From: Pseudomonas sp. GOM6
GTDB lineage: Bacteria; Pseudomonadota; Gammaproteobacteria; Pseudomonadales; Pseudomonadaceae
DNA: 64,000 bases
Direction: 5' to 3'
NCBI RefSeq assembly: GCF_029537485.1
Contig: NZ_JARPUS010000006.1
Span: 62,001-126,000, forward strand
Shown: piece after piece, positions 7,827 to 17,091 of the stretch
Position numbering within the stretch: position 1 is the stretch's first letter
Layout of the letters: each line of letters opens with the position of its first letter
The notes under the pieces: model-generated
Database searches by the model: none
What the model was told of the DNA's origin: nothing
The model's input: the letters and a program-made list of their open reading frames with translations, nothing else
Translations under genes and position numbers: made by a program

Positions 7827-8714
7827 ATGCGTCGACTGCTTACCGCGCTCTGCGTCATCGTCCTACTGCTACTCAATACCCTGCTGCTGATCGGCCCGTT
7901 GCTGCTGATCGCCCTGCTCAAGCTGGCCGCGCCCAACCGACGGCTGCGCGCCCTGTTCTCCCGCGGGGTGATGTGGGTGGCGGAAACCTGGGCGGAGATC
8001 GACAAGCTGATCTTTGCCATTTTCACCCCCACCGTCTGGGACATTCGCGGCGGCGAAGGCCTGCGCCGCGACCGTTCCTACCTGGTGGTCAGCAACCACC
8101 AGTCCTGGGTCGATATCCCGGCACTGGTGCAGGCCTTCAACCGCAAGACCCCCTACTTCAAGTTCTTCCTCAAGCAGGAGCTGATCTGGGTGCCCTTCCT
8201 CGGCCTGGCCTTCTGGGCGCTCGATTACCCCTTCATGAAGCGCTACTCCAAAGCCTATCTGGCGAAGAACCCGCAAATGGCTGGCAAGGACCTGGAGATC
8301 ACCAAGCGCGCCTGCGAGCGCTTCAAGGATCTCAACGTCACCGTGGTCAACTACCTGGAAGGCACCCGCTGCACGCCGACCAAGCAGGCGCAGCAGGGCT
8401 CGCCCTACCAGCACCTGCTCAAGCCCAAGGCCGGTGGCGTTGCCTTCACCCTGGCGGCGCTGGGACCGCAACTCGATGCCCTGCTGGACGTGACCCTGGT
8501 CTACCCCGGTGACCGCCCTCCAGGCTTCTGGGCGCTGATCAGCGGCCAGGTGCCGCGCGTGATCATGGACATTCGCAGCCGCGAGCTGGACCCAGCCCTG
8601 TGGGCCGGCGACTATGAGAACGACGCCGAATTCCGCCAGTACGTACAGGCTTGGGTGACCCGGCTCTGGCAGGACAAGGATCACCTGATCAGCGAGCTCA
8701 AACAGCAGCTGTAA
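7827..8714 (+). CDS. PlsC-like acyltransferase (YihG-type)
   Basis: A 295-residue membrane-associated 1-acyl-glycerol-3-phosphate-type acyltransferase. An N-terminal hydrophobic helix (VIVLLLLNTLLLIGPLLLI) is followed by catalytic motif I NHQSWVDI (NHx4D), the region around FLKQELIWVPFLG, and motif III YLEGTR. The start at 7827 (MRRLLTAL) is chosen because AAAGGGAA lies 7-8 bases upstream; the upstream ATG at 7788 lacks such a site. The substrate is likely a lysophospholipid. YihG-like enzymes are secondary paralogues of PlsC. Divergent from the HD-GYP gene and 61 bp ahead of dbpA. Confidence 0.85.
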   Translation: MRRLLTALCVIVLLLLNTLLLIGPLLLIALLKLAAPNRRLRALFSRGVMWVAETWAEIDKLIFAIFTPTVWDIRGGEGLRRDRSYLVVSNHQSWVDIPALVQAFNRKTPYFKFFLKQELIWVPFLGLAFWALDYPFMKRYSKAYLAKNPQMAGKDLEITKRACERFKDLNVTVVNYLEGTRCTPTKQAQQGSPYQHLLKPKAGGVAFTLAALGPQLDALLDVTLVYPGDRPPGFWALISGQVPRVIMDIRSRELDPALWAGDYENDAEFRQYVQAWVTRLWQDKDHLISELKQQL

Positions 8715-8775
8715 GCCCGCAGCGGGTGGGCGTCAGCCTGTTACAATGCCAGCCCCTTCCGCCCAGGTGCGCCCC

Positions 8776-10149
<1,374 letters not shown>

Positions 10150-10157
10150 AAGGACAG

Positions 10158-11417
10158 ATGGCGATGCGCAATATCCTGGTGGTGGAAGACAGCCCACTGG
10201 TGCTGAAAATTCTCGAGCACCTGTTCCGTCAGGAGCCGGACCTGCAACCCCTGTTTTGCGCCAGCCTGGGCGAGGCCCAGGTCCTGCTGGAAACCTCCTC
10301 GGCACTGTTCTTCGCCGCCATCGTCGACCTCAACCTGCCGGATGCACCGCGTGGCGAGATCGTCGATCTGGTGATGCAGTTCAACCTGCCGTGCATCGTG
10401 CTCAGCGGCTCCTATGACGAGCACCGCCGCGACGAGCTGCTGCTTAAAGGTGTCGTCGACTATGTGCTGAAAGAAAGCCAGCACTCCTACGAATACGCCT
10501 TCCGCCTGCTGCACCGGCTGGAGAGCAACAGCCACGTGAAGATTCTGGTGGCCGAGGATTCCGAGGCCACCCGCCACTTCATCCGCCGCGTGCTGACGCC
10601 ACACCTGTACCAGATCATCGACGCCTGCGACGGTGAAGAGGCGTTGCGCATCCTGCGCGAGCAGCCGGACATCGACTTGCTGCTGGTCGACCACAGCATG
10701 CCCGGCATTAGCGGCTTCGAGCTGGTCAAGCTGCTGCGGCAGAAGATGAAGCGCAACGAGCTGATCATTCTCGGCCTCTCGGCCGACGCCAAGGGCTCGC
10801 TCAGCGCCATGTTCATCAAGCATGGTGCCGACGACTTCCTGCGCAAGCCGTTCTGCCCCGAGGAACTGAACTGCCGGGTAATGTTCAGCCTGGAGCGCCG
10901 CGACATGCTGCGCGCATTGAAACAGGCTGCGCTGTTCGATGCGCTGACCGGCCTGTACAACCGCAGAGCCTTTTACGAACAGGGCCTGGAACTGCTGCGC
11001 CAGACCAAGAAAGCCGGGCGCGACATCAGCGTCGCGATGATCGACCTCGACCACTTCAAGCGCATCAACGACGAGCACGGCCATGCCAGCGGCGACGCCG
11101 CGCTGGTGCAGTTCGCCCGCGCCCTGCGTAAAGCCTTTCCGGACACCCTGCTGGGGCGCTTGGGGGGCGAGGAGTTTGCCCTGATCAGTACGCTCGACGG
11201 CGCCACGCTGACCCGCGAGCTGGAGACGCTGCGCCGACACTGCGCAGCGCTCAAGTACGCCAACGGCGCCCCGCCCCTGGGCTTCAGCGCCGGTATTTAC
11301 CATGGCCCGGTGGATGAACTGGAAAACCTGCTGCACCAGGCCGACATCGGGCTGTACCAGGCCAAACGCAGTGGCCGCGGACGCACACTCGGCAGCCATC
11401 CAAGCTCGAACACTTAA
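10158..11417 (+). CDS. REC-REC-GGDEF response regulator, probable diguanylate cyclase
   Basis: A 419-residue cytoplasmic protein with two receiver domains (about residues 3-118, Asp in AAIVDLNLPDA; and 126-242, Asp in LLVDHSMPG, Lys in FLRKPF). A C-terminal GGDEF domain follows, with FDALTGLYNRRAFYEQG and active-site RLGGEEFALI near residue 335. GGEEF is a catalytically competent signature. The expected RxxD inhibitory site just upstream is not in its normal register. AAAAGGAC precedes the start; the second ATG, two codons on (10164), is an equally good start. It follows dbpA by 8 bp. The cognate kinase is not adjacent. Confidence 0.88.
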   Translation: MAMRNILVVEDSPLVLKILEHLFRQEPDLQPLFCASLGEAQVLLETSSALFFAAIVDLNLPDAPRGEIVDLVMQFNLPCIVLSGSYDEHRRDELLLKGVVDYVLKESQHSYEYAFRLLHRLESNSHVKILVAEDSEATRHFIRRVLTPHLYQIIDACDGEEALRILREQPDIDLLLVDHSMPGISGFELVKLLRQKMKRNELIILGLSADAKGSLSAMFIKHGADDFLRKPFCPEELNCRVMFSLERRDMLRALKQAALFDALTGLYNRRAFYEQGLELLRQTKKAGRDISVAMIDLDHFKRINDEHGHASGDAALVQFARALRKAFPDTLLGRLGGEEFALISTLDGATLTRELETLRRHCAALKYANGAPPLGFSAGIYHGPVDELENLLHQADIGLYQAKRSGRGRTLGSHPSSNT

Positions 11418-11440
11418 ATACCCGGTCACCGTAATAAAAC

Positions 11441-11456
11441 TGGCACACCTTCTGCT
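11441..11456 (+). promoter_or_regulatory. Sigma-54 (RpoN) promoter
   Basis: TGGCAC-N5-CTGCT: the -24 element is perfect and the -12 element differs from TTGC by one base. The GG-to-GC spacing is exactly ten bases. It points at a short region with a strong terminator and no convincing gene, so it should drive a small RNA. An NtrC half-site-like TGCACCA at 11332-11338 lies about 100 bp upstream. Confidence 0.8.
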
Positions 11457-11466
11457 TAGTATCAGA

Positions 11467-11560
11467 TAACTCCAGTTTTGGGGGCCTTGGTACAGGCAGG
11501 CCGGGGAATCCCCTCTTTTACACCCGAGCCAAAAAGGCCGCCCGAATGGGCGGCCTTTTT
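11467..11560 (+). ncRNA. nrsZ: Probable sigma-54-dependent small RNA, NrsZ-like
   Basis: The predicted transcript starts about 12 bases after the sigma-54 GC element and ends at the terminator at 11531-11560, roughly 94 nt. It contains two small hairpins before the terminator: GGCCT..AGGCC around 11482-11502, and GGGGAATCCCC followed by TCTTTTA around 11503-11519. No good reading frame lies in it. In P. aeruginosa the nitrogen-regulated sRNA NrsZ sits in the ntrC-PA5126 intergenic region. The minus-strand gene next to this one, followed by trmL-secB-grx-gpmI, is that same neighbourhood, although ntrC itself is replaced here by a GGDEF gene. Identity with NrsZ rests on synteny and promoter type, not alignment. 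Confidence 0.6.
11531..11560 (+). terminator. Rho-independent terminator of the small RNA
   Basis: AAAAAGGCCGCCC, loop GAAT, GGGCGGCCTTTTT: a perfect stem flanked by A and T runs, so it would work in both directions. A 20-bp perfect palindrome (GGGCTTCG-CCGG-CGAAGCCC, 11583-11602) follows shortly after. Confidence 0.9.
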
Positions 11561-11710
11561 GCTGTCTACCCCATGAAAACGGGGGCTTCGCCGGCGAAGC
11601 CCTGATCCTGCTGAGCCACACACAGCGCCAACAGCAAGAAATATCCAGGCCACGCACGAACTGTTCTGGTGCATTGCGCACCGATCCTGTTCATCCAGAC
11701 AGATCGCCAT

Positions 11711-12253
11711 TCACTCTGGCAGTGCTACATCGACCTCCAGTTGCCAGTGCTCGCCAGCCGACTGCAGATCCTCGCTCACCCGCAACTCCGCACCGAGACC
11801 GACCAGCAGGATCTGCACATCACTGCCCAGGGCTTCCACCCGCCAGGCCAGGCTGCGCCCACCACGCTGTACCCGCCCGGCCTGGGTAGCCAGGTTCAAC
11901 GCCACGTCTTCCAGGCGAAGAATCACCGCGCCGCCCTGCTCGCTGCGCTGATAGCGAACCGGTTGCGCCAGCTGCAGCCTGAGCGTCAGGCCATGCGCAT
12001 CGAGCACAGGTTGCACGGCGAGTACGGACGGGCGGCTGGCGGCTTCACGTGGCGGCATCACCCCGCCCCAGGGAATCTGATCGCGCACCACCCGGCCGAT
12101 CATCAGCCCGATCAGCATGGCCAGCAGCATCACCGCCATGAACCAGACCGAGCCTCGGCGCAGGCGCTCGATGCGCTCGCGCCGGGCAAGGGCCACACGC
12201 TGCGCGTCGCCGTCAGAGTCGTCAGTCAGGTTGTCGGGCAAGCTCAAGGCCAA
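11711..12253 (-). CDS. Hypothetical single-pass membrane protein (PA5126-like)
   Basis: A 180-residue protein. The N-terminal 35 residues are charged and cytoplasmic (RVALARRERIERLRRG). One transmembrane helix runs over about residues 36-56 (VWFMAVMLLAMLIGLMIG), followed by a periplasmic domain of about 120 residues rich in beta-type sequence (LRLQLAQPVRYQRSEQGG, VILRLEDVALNLATQAG). I recognise no named domain. By position next to trmL-secB it corresponds to the P. aeruginosa gene between ntrC and trmL. The divergent gene trmL starts 85 bp away. Function unknown. Confidence 0.75.
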   Translation of the reverse strand: MALSLPDNLTDDSDGDAQRVALARRERIERLRRGSVWFMAVMLLAMLIGLMIGRVVRDQIPWGGVMPPREAASRPSVLAVQPVLDAHGLTLRLQLAQPVRYQRSEQGGAVILRLEDVALNLATQAGRVQRGGRSLAWRVEALGSDVQILLVGLGAELRVSEDLQSAGEHWQLEVDVALPE

Positions 12254-12338
12254 GCCTCCATCAAATTCCGCCTCGCAGCGCCTGAGCGAAGCTGCGGCAG
12301 TTTAGAATGTCGCGCCCGATCATGACCGAGCCCACGCC

Positions 12339-12800
12339 ATGTTCCACGTTGTCCTGTTCCAGCCGGAAATCCCGCCGAATACCGGCAACATCATCCGCCT
12401 GTGCGCCAATACCGGCTGCCAGCTTCACCTGATCGAGCCACTGGGCTTTGAACTGGACGACAAGCGCCTGCGCCGCGCCGGCCTGGACTATCACGAATAC
12501 GCCACGCTGCAGCGCCATGCCACGCTGGACGACTGCCTGCAAAGCGTCAAGCCCACGCGCCTGCTGGCCTTCACCACCAAGGCCACGCACAGCTACGCCC
12601 AAATGCACTATCAGGCCGGCGATATGCTGCTGTTTGGCCCGGAAAGCCGCGGCCTGCCGGTGGACGTGCGCGAGAGCGTGCCCGACGCGCAGCGCCTGCG
12701 CATGCCGATGCGCCCCGAGAGCCGCAGCCTGAACCTGTCCAACGCCGTCGCGGTGGTGGTCTACGAAGCCTGGCGGCAGCTGGATTTCGCCGGTTCCTGA
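12339..12800 (+). CDS. trmL: TrmL, tRNA (cytidine/uridine-34-2'-O)-methyltransferase
   Basis: A 153-residue SPOUT-class enzyme that 2'-O-methylates the wobble base of tRNA-Leu isoacceptors using SAM. The start [20 protein letters not shown] is highly characteristic. The SPOUT knot motifs [26 protein letters not shown] and [13 protein letters not shown] are present in order. Length equals the family norm. It is convergent with secB across a shared terminator. The start lies 85 bp from the divergent hypothetical gene, so each probably has its own promoter in that gap. Confidence 0.95.
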   Translation: MFHVVLFQPEIPPNTGNIIRLCANTGCQLHLIEPLGFELDDKRLRRAGLDYHEYATLQRHATLDDCLQSVKPTRLLAFTTKATHSYAQMHYQAGDMLLFGPESRGLPVDVRESVPDAQRLRMPMRPESRSLNLSNAVAVVVYEAWRQLDFAGS

Positions 12801-12804
12801 AACG

Positions 12805-12830
12805 AAAAAGCCGCCCGCAGGCGGCTTTCT
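12805..12830. terminator. Bidirectional terminator between trmL and secB
   Basis: AAAGCCGCC, loop CGCA, GGCGGCTTT, with A-rich and T-rich flanks, in the 42-bp gap between two convergent genes. Confidence 0.85.
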
Positions 12831-12842
12831 CATATAGGTCGA

Positions 12843-13316
12843 TCAGGCCTGGGCGGGGGCCTGCTGACGCTGCAGCTCCTGGGCGTACAGGGCGTCGAAG
12901 TTCACCGGAGACAGCATCAGCGCCGGGAAGGAGCCACGGGTCACCAGGCTGTCCAGCGCTTCGCGGGCGTAGGGGAACAGGATGTTCGGGCAGAAGGCGC
13001 CGAGGGTGTGGCTCATGGAAGCAGCATCCAGGCCCTTGATCAGGAAGATACCGGCCTGCTGCACTTCGGCGATGAAGGCGATTTCCTCACCGGTCTTCAC
13101 GGTCACCGACAGGGTCAGCACCACTTCGTGGAAGTCGCCTTCCAGCGACTTCTGCTTGGTGTTCAGATCCAGCGCCACGCTCGGTGCCCACTCCTGGCGG
13201 AAGATTTCCGGGCTCTTCGGCGCTTCGAAGGACAGATCCTTCACGTAGATGCGCTGCAGGGAGAATTGTGCGCCTTGTTCGGCCTGGGCGGCACCGTTGT
13301 TTGCTTGTTCGGTCAT
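12843..13316 (-). CDS. secB: SecB, protein-export chaperone
   Basis: A 157-residue cytosolic chaperone that keeps preproteins unfolded and hands them to SecA. Family hallmarks: [20 protein letters not shown] near residue 18, [40 protein letters not shown] and [17 protein letters not shown]. The C-terminal tail RQQAPAQA is normal. First conserved Met at 13314-13316. Downstream of grxC on the same strand (35 bp), as in other pseudomonads, so it is likely part of a rhodanese-grxC-secB operon. Confidence 0.96.
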   Translation of the reverse strand: MTEQANNGAAQAEQGAQFSLQRIYVKDLSFEAPKSPEIFRQEWAPSVALDLNTKQKSLEGDFHEVVLTLSVTVKTGEEIAFIAEVQQAGIFLIKGLDAASMSHTLGAFCPNILFPYAREALDSLVTRGSFPALMLSPVNFDALYAQELQRQQAPAQA

Positions 13317-13351
13317 GGCGGATCTTCTTATTTACGGGTTTCTGAAAGGAT

Positions 13352-13606
13352 TCAGGATTGCAGCAGGACGTCGAGCTTGCCGGCGCGCTGCAGGGCATAG
13401 AGGTCGTCGCAGCCACCGACATGGGTGGCACCGATCCAGATCTGCGGCACCGAAGTGCGCCCGGCCTTGCGCGTCATCTCGGCGCGCACATCCGGCTGGC
13501 CGTCGACGATGATCTCGCGAAAGACCACGCCCTTGCTGCTCAGCAGTTGCTTGGCACGGATGCAGTAGGGGCACCAGGCGCTGGAGTAGACGACCACTTC
13601 AGCCAT
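13352..13606 (-). CDS. grxC: Glutaredoxin 3
   Basis: An 84-residue dithiol glutaredoxin with active-site CPYC at residues 12-15 (SSAWCPYCIRAKQLL), cis-Pro region TSVPQIWIG and glutathione-binding GGCDDLYAL. It reduces disulfides and mixed disulfides using glutathione. The ATG at 13604-13606 gives the normal family length; a longer in-frame extension upstream would run into the rhodanese gene, which ends one base away (13608). Genes are packed rhodanese-grxC-secB. Confidence 0.94.
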   Translation of the reverse strand: MAEVVVYSSAWCPYCIRAKQLLSSKGVVFREIIVDGQPDVRAEMTRKAGRTSVPQIWIGATHVGGCDDLYALQRAGKLDVLLQS

Positions 13607-13607
13607 G

Positions 13608-14021
13608 TCACTTGACCACAGGCAGGTTGTCACCGCGCCAGGTGGCAATGCCGCCGCCGAGCTTGGCCGCGGTGAAACCGACCTTCTGCAGGTCGCGGGC
13701 GACGCCACCGGCATGCTGGCCCAGGGCATCGACCACGATGATGGTCTTGGCCTTGTGCTTCTCGAGCTCGGACATGCGGCTGCTGAGTTTCTCGTGAGGG
13801 ATATTCAATGCATCGACGATATGGCCGGCGGCGAAGTCCTTGTTGCTGCGGACATCCAGCACCAGGCCCTGGTCGGCATTGACCAGCGCGGTCAGCTCGC
13901 GGCTGGACAGGCTTTTGCCACCCTTGCGCAGTTCGGTGACGATCAGCAGCACCAGCAACACGGCAAAAGTGCCGACCAATGCATAGTGGTTAGTGGCAAA
14001 TTCAATCAGGTGGGCCAACAT
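13608..14021 (-). CDS. Membrane-anchored rhodanese-like protein lacking the catalytic Cys
   Basis: A 137-residue protein with an N-terminal transmembrane helix (about residues 12-31, HYALVGTFAVLLVLLIVTEL) followed by a rhodanese fold with VLDVRSNKDFAAGHIVDALN and GGGIATWRGDNLPVV. The catalytic loop reads IVVDALGQHAGG, and the whole protein contains no cysteine, so it cannot perform classical sulfur transfer. The start MLAHLIEF at 14019-14021 is preferred over a Met 16 codons upstream because it gives the family N-terminus. Same arrangement as YibN next to secB and grxC. Confidence 0.88.
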   Translation of the reverse strand: MLAHLIEFATNHYALVGTFAVLLVLLIVTELRKGGKSLSSRELTALVNADQGLVLDVRSNKDFAAGHIVDALNIPHEKLSSRMSELEKHKAKTIIVVDALGQHAGGVARDLQKVGFTAAKLGGGIATWRGDNLPVVK

Positions 14022-14160
14022 CGCGGGGTTCCAAAGCCTTAAAATGGCGGCCAGTATACACAGCCCCACAGGTCGGCCAAGCCCCGCCCGGCGGTGACGC
14101 CGCGGGCTTATGGCCGTAAAATGCGCGACCTTTTTTGATCACCACAGCGAGCGAGCCTGC

Positions 14161-15696
14161 ATGAGCGCCACGCCCAAACCCCTGGTTCTGATCATCCTCG
14201 ATGGCTTCGGCCACAGCGACAACCCCGAGTACAACGCCATCCACGCGGCCAACACGCCGGTCTACGACCGCCTGCGCGCCACCTTCCCGCACGGTCTGAT
14301 CTCCGGCAGCGGCATGGATGTGGGCCTGCCGGACGGGCAGATGGGCAACTCGGAAGTCGGCCACATGAACCTCGGCGCCGGCCGCGTGGTGTACCAGGAC
14401 TTCACCCGGGTGACCAAGGCGATCCGCGACGGCGAGTTCTTCGACAATGCCGAGATCACCCGGGCCGTGGACAAGGCCGTCGGCGCCGGCAAGGCCGTGC
14501 ATATCCTTGGCCTGCTCTCCGACGGCGGCGTGCACAGCCACCAGGATCACCTGGTCGCCATGGCCGAACTGGCCGCCCAGCGCGGCGCCGAGAAGATCTA
14601 CCTGCATGCCTTCCTCGACGGCCGCGACACCCCGCCGAAGAGCGCCCAGCCGTCCATCGAGTTGCTCGACGCCACCTTCGCCAAGCTGGGCAAGGGCCGC
14701 ATCGCCAGCCTCACCGGCCGCTACTTCGCCATGGACCGCGACAACCGCTGGGACCGTGTCGAGCAGGCCTATAACCTGATCGTCGACGGCCAGGGCGAGT
14801 TCAACGCCGCCAGTGCCGTGGAAGGTCTGGCAGCTGCCTACGCGCGCGGCGAGAGCGACGAGTTCGTCAAGGCCACTACCATTGGCGAGCCGGTCAAGGT
14901 GGAAGACGGCGACGCCGTGGTGTTCATGAACTTCCGCGCCGACCGCGCCCGCGAGCTGAGCCGCGCCTTCGTCGAGGCCGATTTCAAGGAATTCGCCCGC
15001 AAACGCGCCCCGCAACTGGCCGGCTTCGTCATGCTCACCCAGTACGCGGCGAGCATCCCGGCGCCCAGCGCGTTCAAGCCGGAAGCGCTGACCAACGTGC
15101 TCGGTGAGTACCTGGCCAACAACGGCAAGACCCAGCTGCGCATCGCCGAGACCGAGAAGTACGCACACGTCACCTTCTTCTTCTCCGGCGGCCGCGAAGA
15201 GCCCTTCGCCGGCGAAGAGCGCATCCTGATTCCGTCGCCAAACGTCGCCACCTACGACCTCAAGCCGGAAATGAGCGCGCCGGAAGTCACCGACAGGATC
15301 GTCGACGCCATCGAACACCAGCGCTATGACGTGATCATCGTCAACTACGCCAACGGCGACATGGTCGGCCACACCGGCGTGTTCGAAGCCGCCGTCGCCG
15401 CCGTGGAAACCCTGGACAGCTGCGTCGGCCGCATCGTCGAGGCGCTGGACAAGGTCGGCGGCGAGGCGCTGATCACCGCCGACCACGGCAACGTCGAGCA
15501 GATGGAAGACGAATGCACCGGCCAGGCGCACACCGCGCACACCTGCGAACCGGTGCCCTTCATCTATGTCGGCAAGCGCCCGGCGACCATTCGCCAGGGC
15601 GGCGTGCTGGCCGACGTGGCGCCGACCCTGCTGACTCTGATGGGCATGCCGGTACCGGCGGAAATGACCGGCAAGACCATCGTCCAGCTGCAGTAA
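14161..15696 (+). CDS. gpmI: 2,3-bisphosphoglycerate-independent phosphoglycerate mutase
   Basis: A 511-residue cytoplasmic glycolytic/gluconeogenic enzyme interconverting 3- and 2-phosphoglycerate with two Mn ions. Motifs: [13 protein letters not shown] (metal Asp), [14 protein letters not shown] (phosphoserine loop), [37 protein letters not shown] and [11 protein letters not shown]. The start at 14161 ([17 protein letters not shown]) gives the standard length; the Met 17 codons upstream adds an unrelated tail. A strong terminator follows 20 bp after the stop, then envC on the same strand. Confidence 0.96.
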   Translation: MSATPKPLVLIILDGFGHSDNPEYNAIHAANTPVYDRLRATFPHGLISGSGMDVGLPDGQMGNSEVGHMNLGAGRVVYQDFTRVTKAIRDGEFFDNAEITRAVDKAVGAGKAVHILGLLSDGGVHSHQDHLVAMAELAAQRGAEKIYLHAFLDGRDTPPKSAQPSIELLDATFAKLGKGRIASLTGRYFAMDRDNRWDRVEQAYNLIVDGQGEFNAASAVEGLAAAYARGESDEFVKATTIGEPVKVEDGDAVVFMNFRADRARELSRAFVEADFKEFARKRAPQLAGFVMLTQYAASIPAPSAFKPEALTNVLGEYLANNGKTQLRIAETEKYAHVTFFFSGGREEPFAGEERILIPSPNVATYDLKPEMSAPEVTDRIVDAIEHQRYDVIIVNYANGDMVGHTGVFEAAVAAVETLDSCVGRIVEALDKVGGEALITADHGNVEQMEDECTGQAHTAHTCEPVPFIYVGKRPATIRQGGVLADVAPTLLTLMGMPVPAEMTGKTIVQLQ

Positions 15697-15715
15697 ATCG
15701 GCGCAATCCGTGAAA

Positions 15716-15749
15716 CGCTCGCCGGCCACCACCGGCGGGCGTTTTTTTT
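15716..15749 (+). terminator. Rho-independent terminator after gpmI
   Basis: CGCTCGCCGG, loop, CCGGCGGGCG (one G-U pair), followed by eight T residues. Confidence 0.93.
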
Positions 15750-15803
15750 GCCCCGCGCCACGGGCATACTAGGCCGTCCCTCCGCACCCGGTGCCACATC
15801 AGC

Positions 15804-17048
15804 ATGCTCCGCGCCCTCGCCCTTGTACTGCTCGCCAGCCTGACCGTGCCGACCTTCGCCGACCAGAAGGCCGAGACCCAGAAGCAGCTCGACGCGGCTC
15901 GCGCCGACGTCGCCGAGCTGAAAAAAATGCTGGAGAAGCTGCAGCGCGAGAAATCCAGCGTGCAGAAAGAACTGCAGCGCAGCGAAACCGAGATGGGCCA
16001 GTTGCAGAAAGAGGTCAAAAGCCTCGAAGGCGAACTGCAGAAAAGCGAGGAAGAGCTCAAGCGCCTCGATCAGGAGAAAAAAAAACTCCAGCAGTCGCGC
16101 CTTGAGCAGCAGCGACTGATCGCCATTCAGGCCCGCGCGGCCTACCAGAGCGGTCAGCAGGAACCGCTGCGCCTGCTGCTCAACCAGCAGCAGCCGGAAC
16201 AGTTCTCACGCACCCTCACCTACTACGACTACCTGGGCAAAGCTCGCCTGGAACAGCTCGAAGCCTTCAACGAAACCCTGCGTCAGTTGGCCAATATCGA
16301 GGCCGAGATCGGCAGCCAGCAGGCTCAACTGCAGGCACAGAAGAGCGAGCTGGATCAGCGCCGGGAAAAGCTCGCCACCGTGCGTAAAGAGCGCCAGCAG
16401 GCCCTGGCCAAGCTGAACAAGGAATACGGCGCCGGCGACCGCAAGCTCAAGGCCAAAGAGCAGGAACAGCTCGAACTGGCCCGTGTTCTCAAGACCATCG
16501 AGGAAACCCTCGCCCGCCAGGCACGCGAGGCCGAGGAAGCTCGCCGCCTGGCGGCCCTCGAAGCCCAGCAGCCACGCAACCCGGGCAGCAAGCCGCTGCC
16601 CCTGGGACCGAGCGTGTCCAGCGCGGGCGGTAACTTCGGCGGCCCCTTTGCCAAGGCCAAGGGCAAACTGCCCTGGCCGGTCGATGGTCGCCTGGTCGCC
16701 CGCTTCGGCAGCCCCCGCGATGGCGATGCCCGCGCCAAATGGGATGGCGTGCTGATTGGTGCCCGCGCCGGCAGCCAGGTACATGCGGTACACGGCGGGC
16801 GCGTGGTGTTCGCGGACTGGTTGCGTGGCGCCGGGCTTCTGGTCATTCTCGACCACGGTAACGGCTATTTGAGCCTGTACGGCCATAATCAGAGTCTGCT
16901 CAAGGATGCCGGCGACATCGTCAAGGCCGGCGAGGCCATCGCCACGGTCGGCACCAGCGGTGGCCAGGACACCCCGGCGCTGTATTTCGCCATCCGCCAG
17001 CAGGGCCGCCCCAGCGACCCGGCGCAATGGTGCCGCGCGCAGGGATGA
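15804..17048 (+). CDS. envC: EnvC-like murein hydrolase activator (coiled coil plus degenerate LytM)
   Basis: A 414-residue periplasmic protein. It has a signal peptide (MLRALALVLLASLTVPTFA), a long charged coiled coil from about residue 20 to 260 (for example KKMLEKLQREKSSVQKELQR), and a C-terminal M23/LytM domain (about 290-410). The metal ligands are degenerate: AKWDGVLIGARAG where an HxGxD-type site would be, and LYFAIRQQG in place of the HxH, while LYGHN keeps its His. It should therefore not be a peptidase but an activator of amidases at the septum, as EnvC is. Upstream of ctpA with the same order as in P. aeruginosa. Confidence 0.88.
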   Translation: MLRALALVLLASLTVPTFADQKAETQKQLDAARADVAELKKMLEKLQREKSSVQKELQRSETEMGQLQKEVKSLEGELQKSEEELKRLDQEKKKLQQSRLEQQRLIAIQARAAYQSGQQEPLRLLLNQQQPEQFSRTLTYYDYLGKARLEQLEAFNETLRQLANIEAEIGSQQAQLQAQKSELDQRREKLATVRKERQQALAKLNKEYGAGDRKLKAKEQEQLELARVLKTIEETLARQAREAEEARRLAALEAQQPRNPGSKPLPLGPSVSSAGGNFGGPFAKAKGKLPWPVDGRLVARFGSPRDGDARAKWDGVLIGARAGSQVHAVHGGRVVFADWLRGAGLLVILDHGNGYLSLYGHNQSLLKDAGDIVKAGEAIATVGTSGGQDTPALYFAIRQQGRPSDPAQWCRAQG

Positions 17049-17091
17049 CAGCCGGATAGCTGTCGGCGCTTGATCATTTTTGGGAGTTCAC

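Noticed and set aside
11668..11684. GGTGC-ATTGC-GCACC dyad resembling an NtrC site
   Set aside because: It lies downstream of the sRNA and at the 3' end of the opposite gene; symmetry and sequence match NtrC only loosely.
11462..11710. Minus-strand frame across the sRNA region
   Set aside because: Runs through the strong terminator and the palindrome; composition is non-protein-like. The sigma-54 transcript on the plus strand explains the region better.
14002..15732. Very long minus-strand frame opposite gpmI
   Set aside because: Shadow of a highly biased gene: Val/Ala/Gly/His-rich with no domain, while gpmI is unambiguous.
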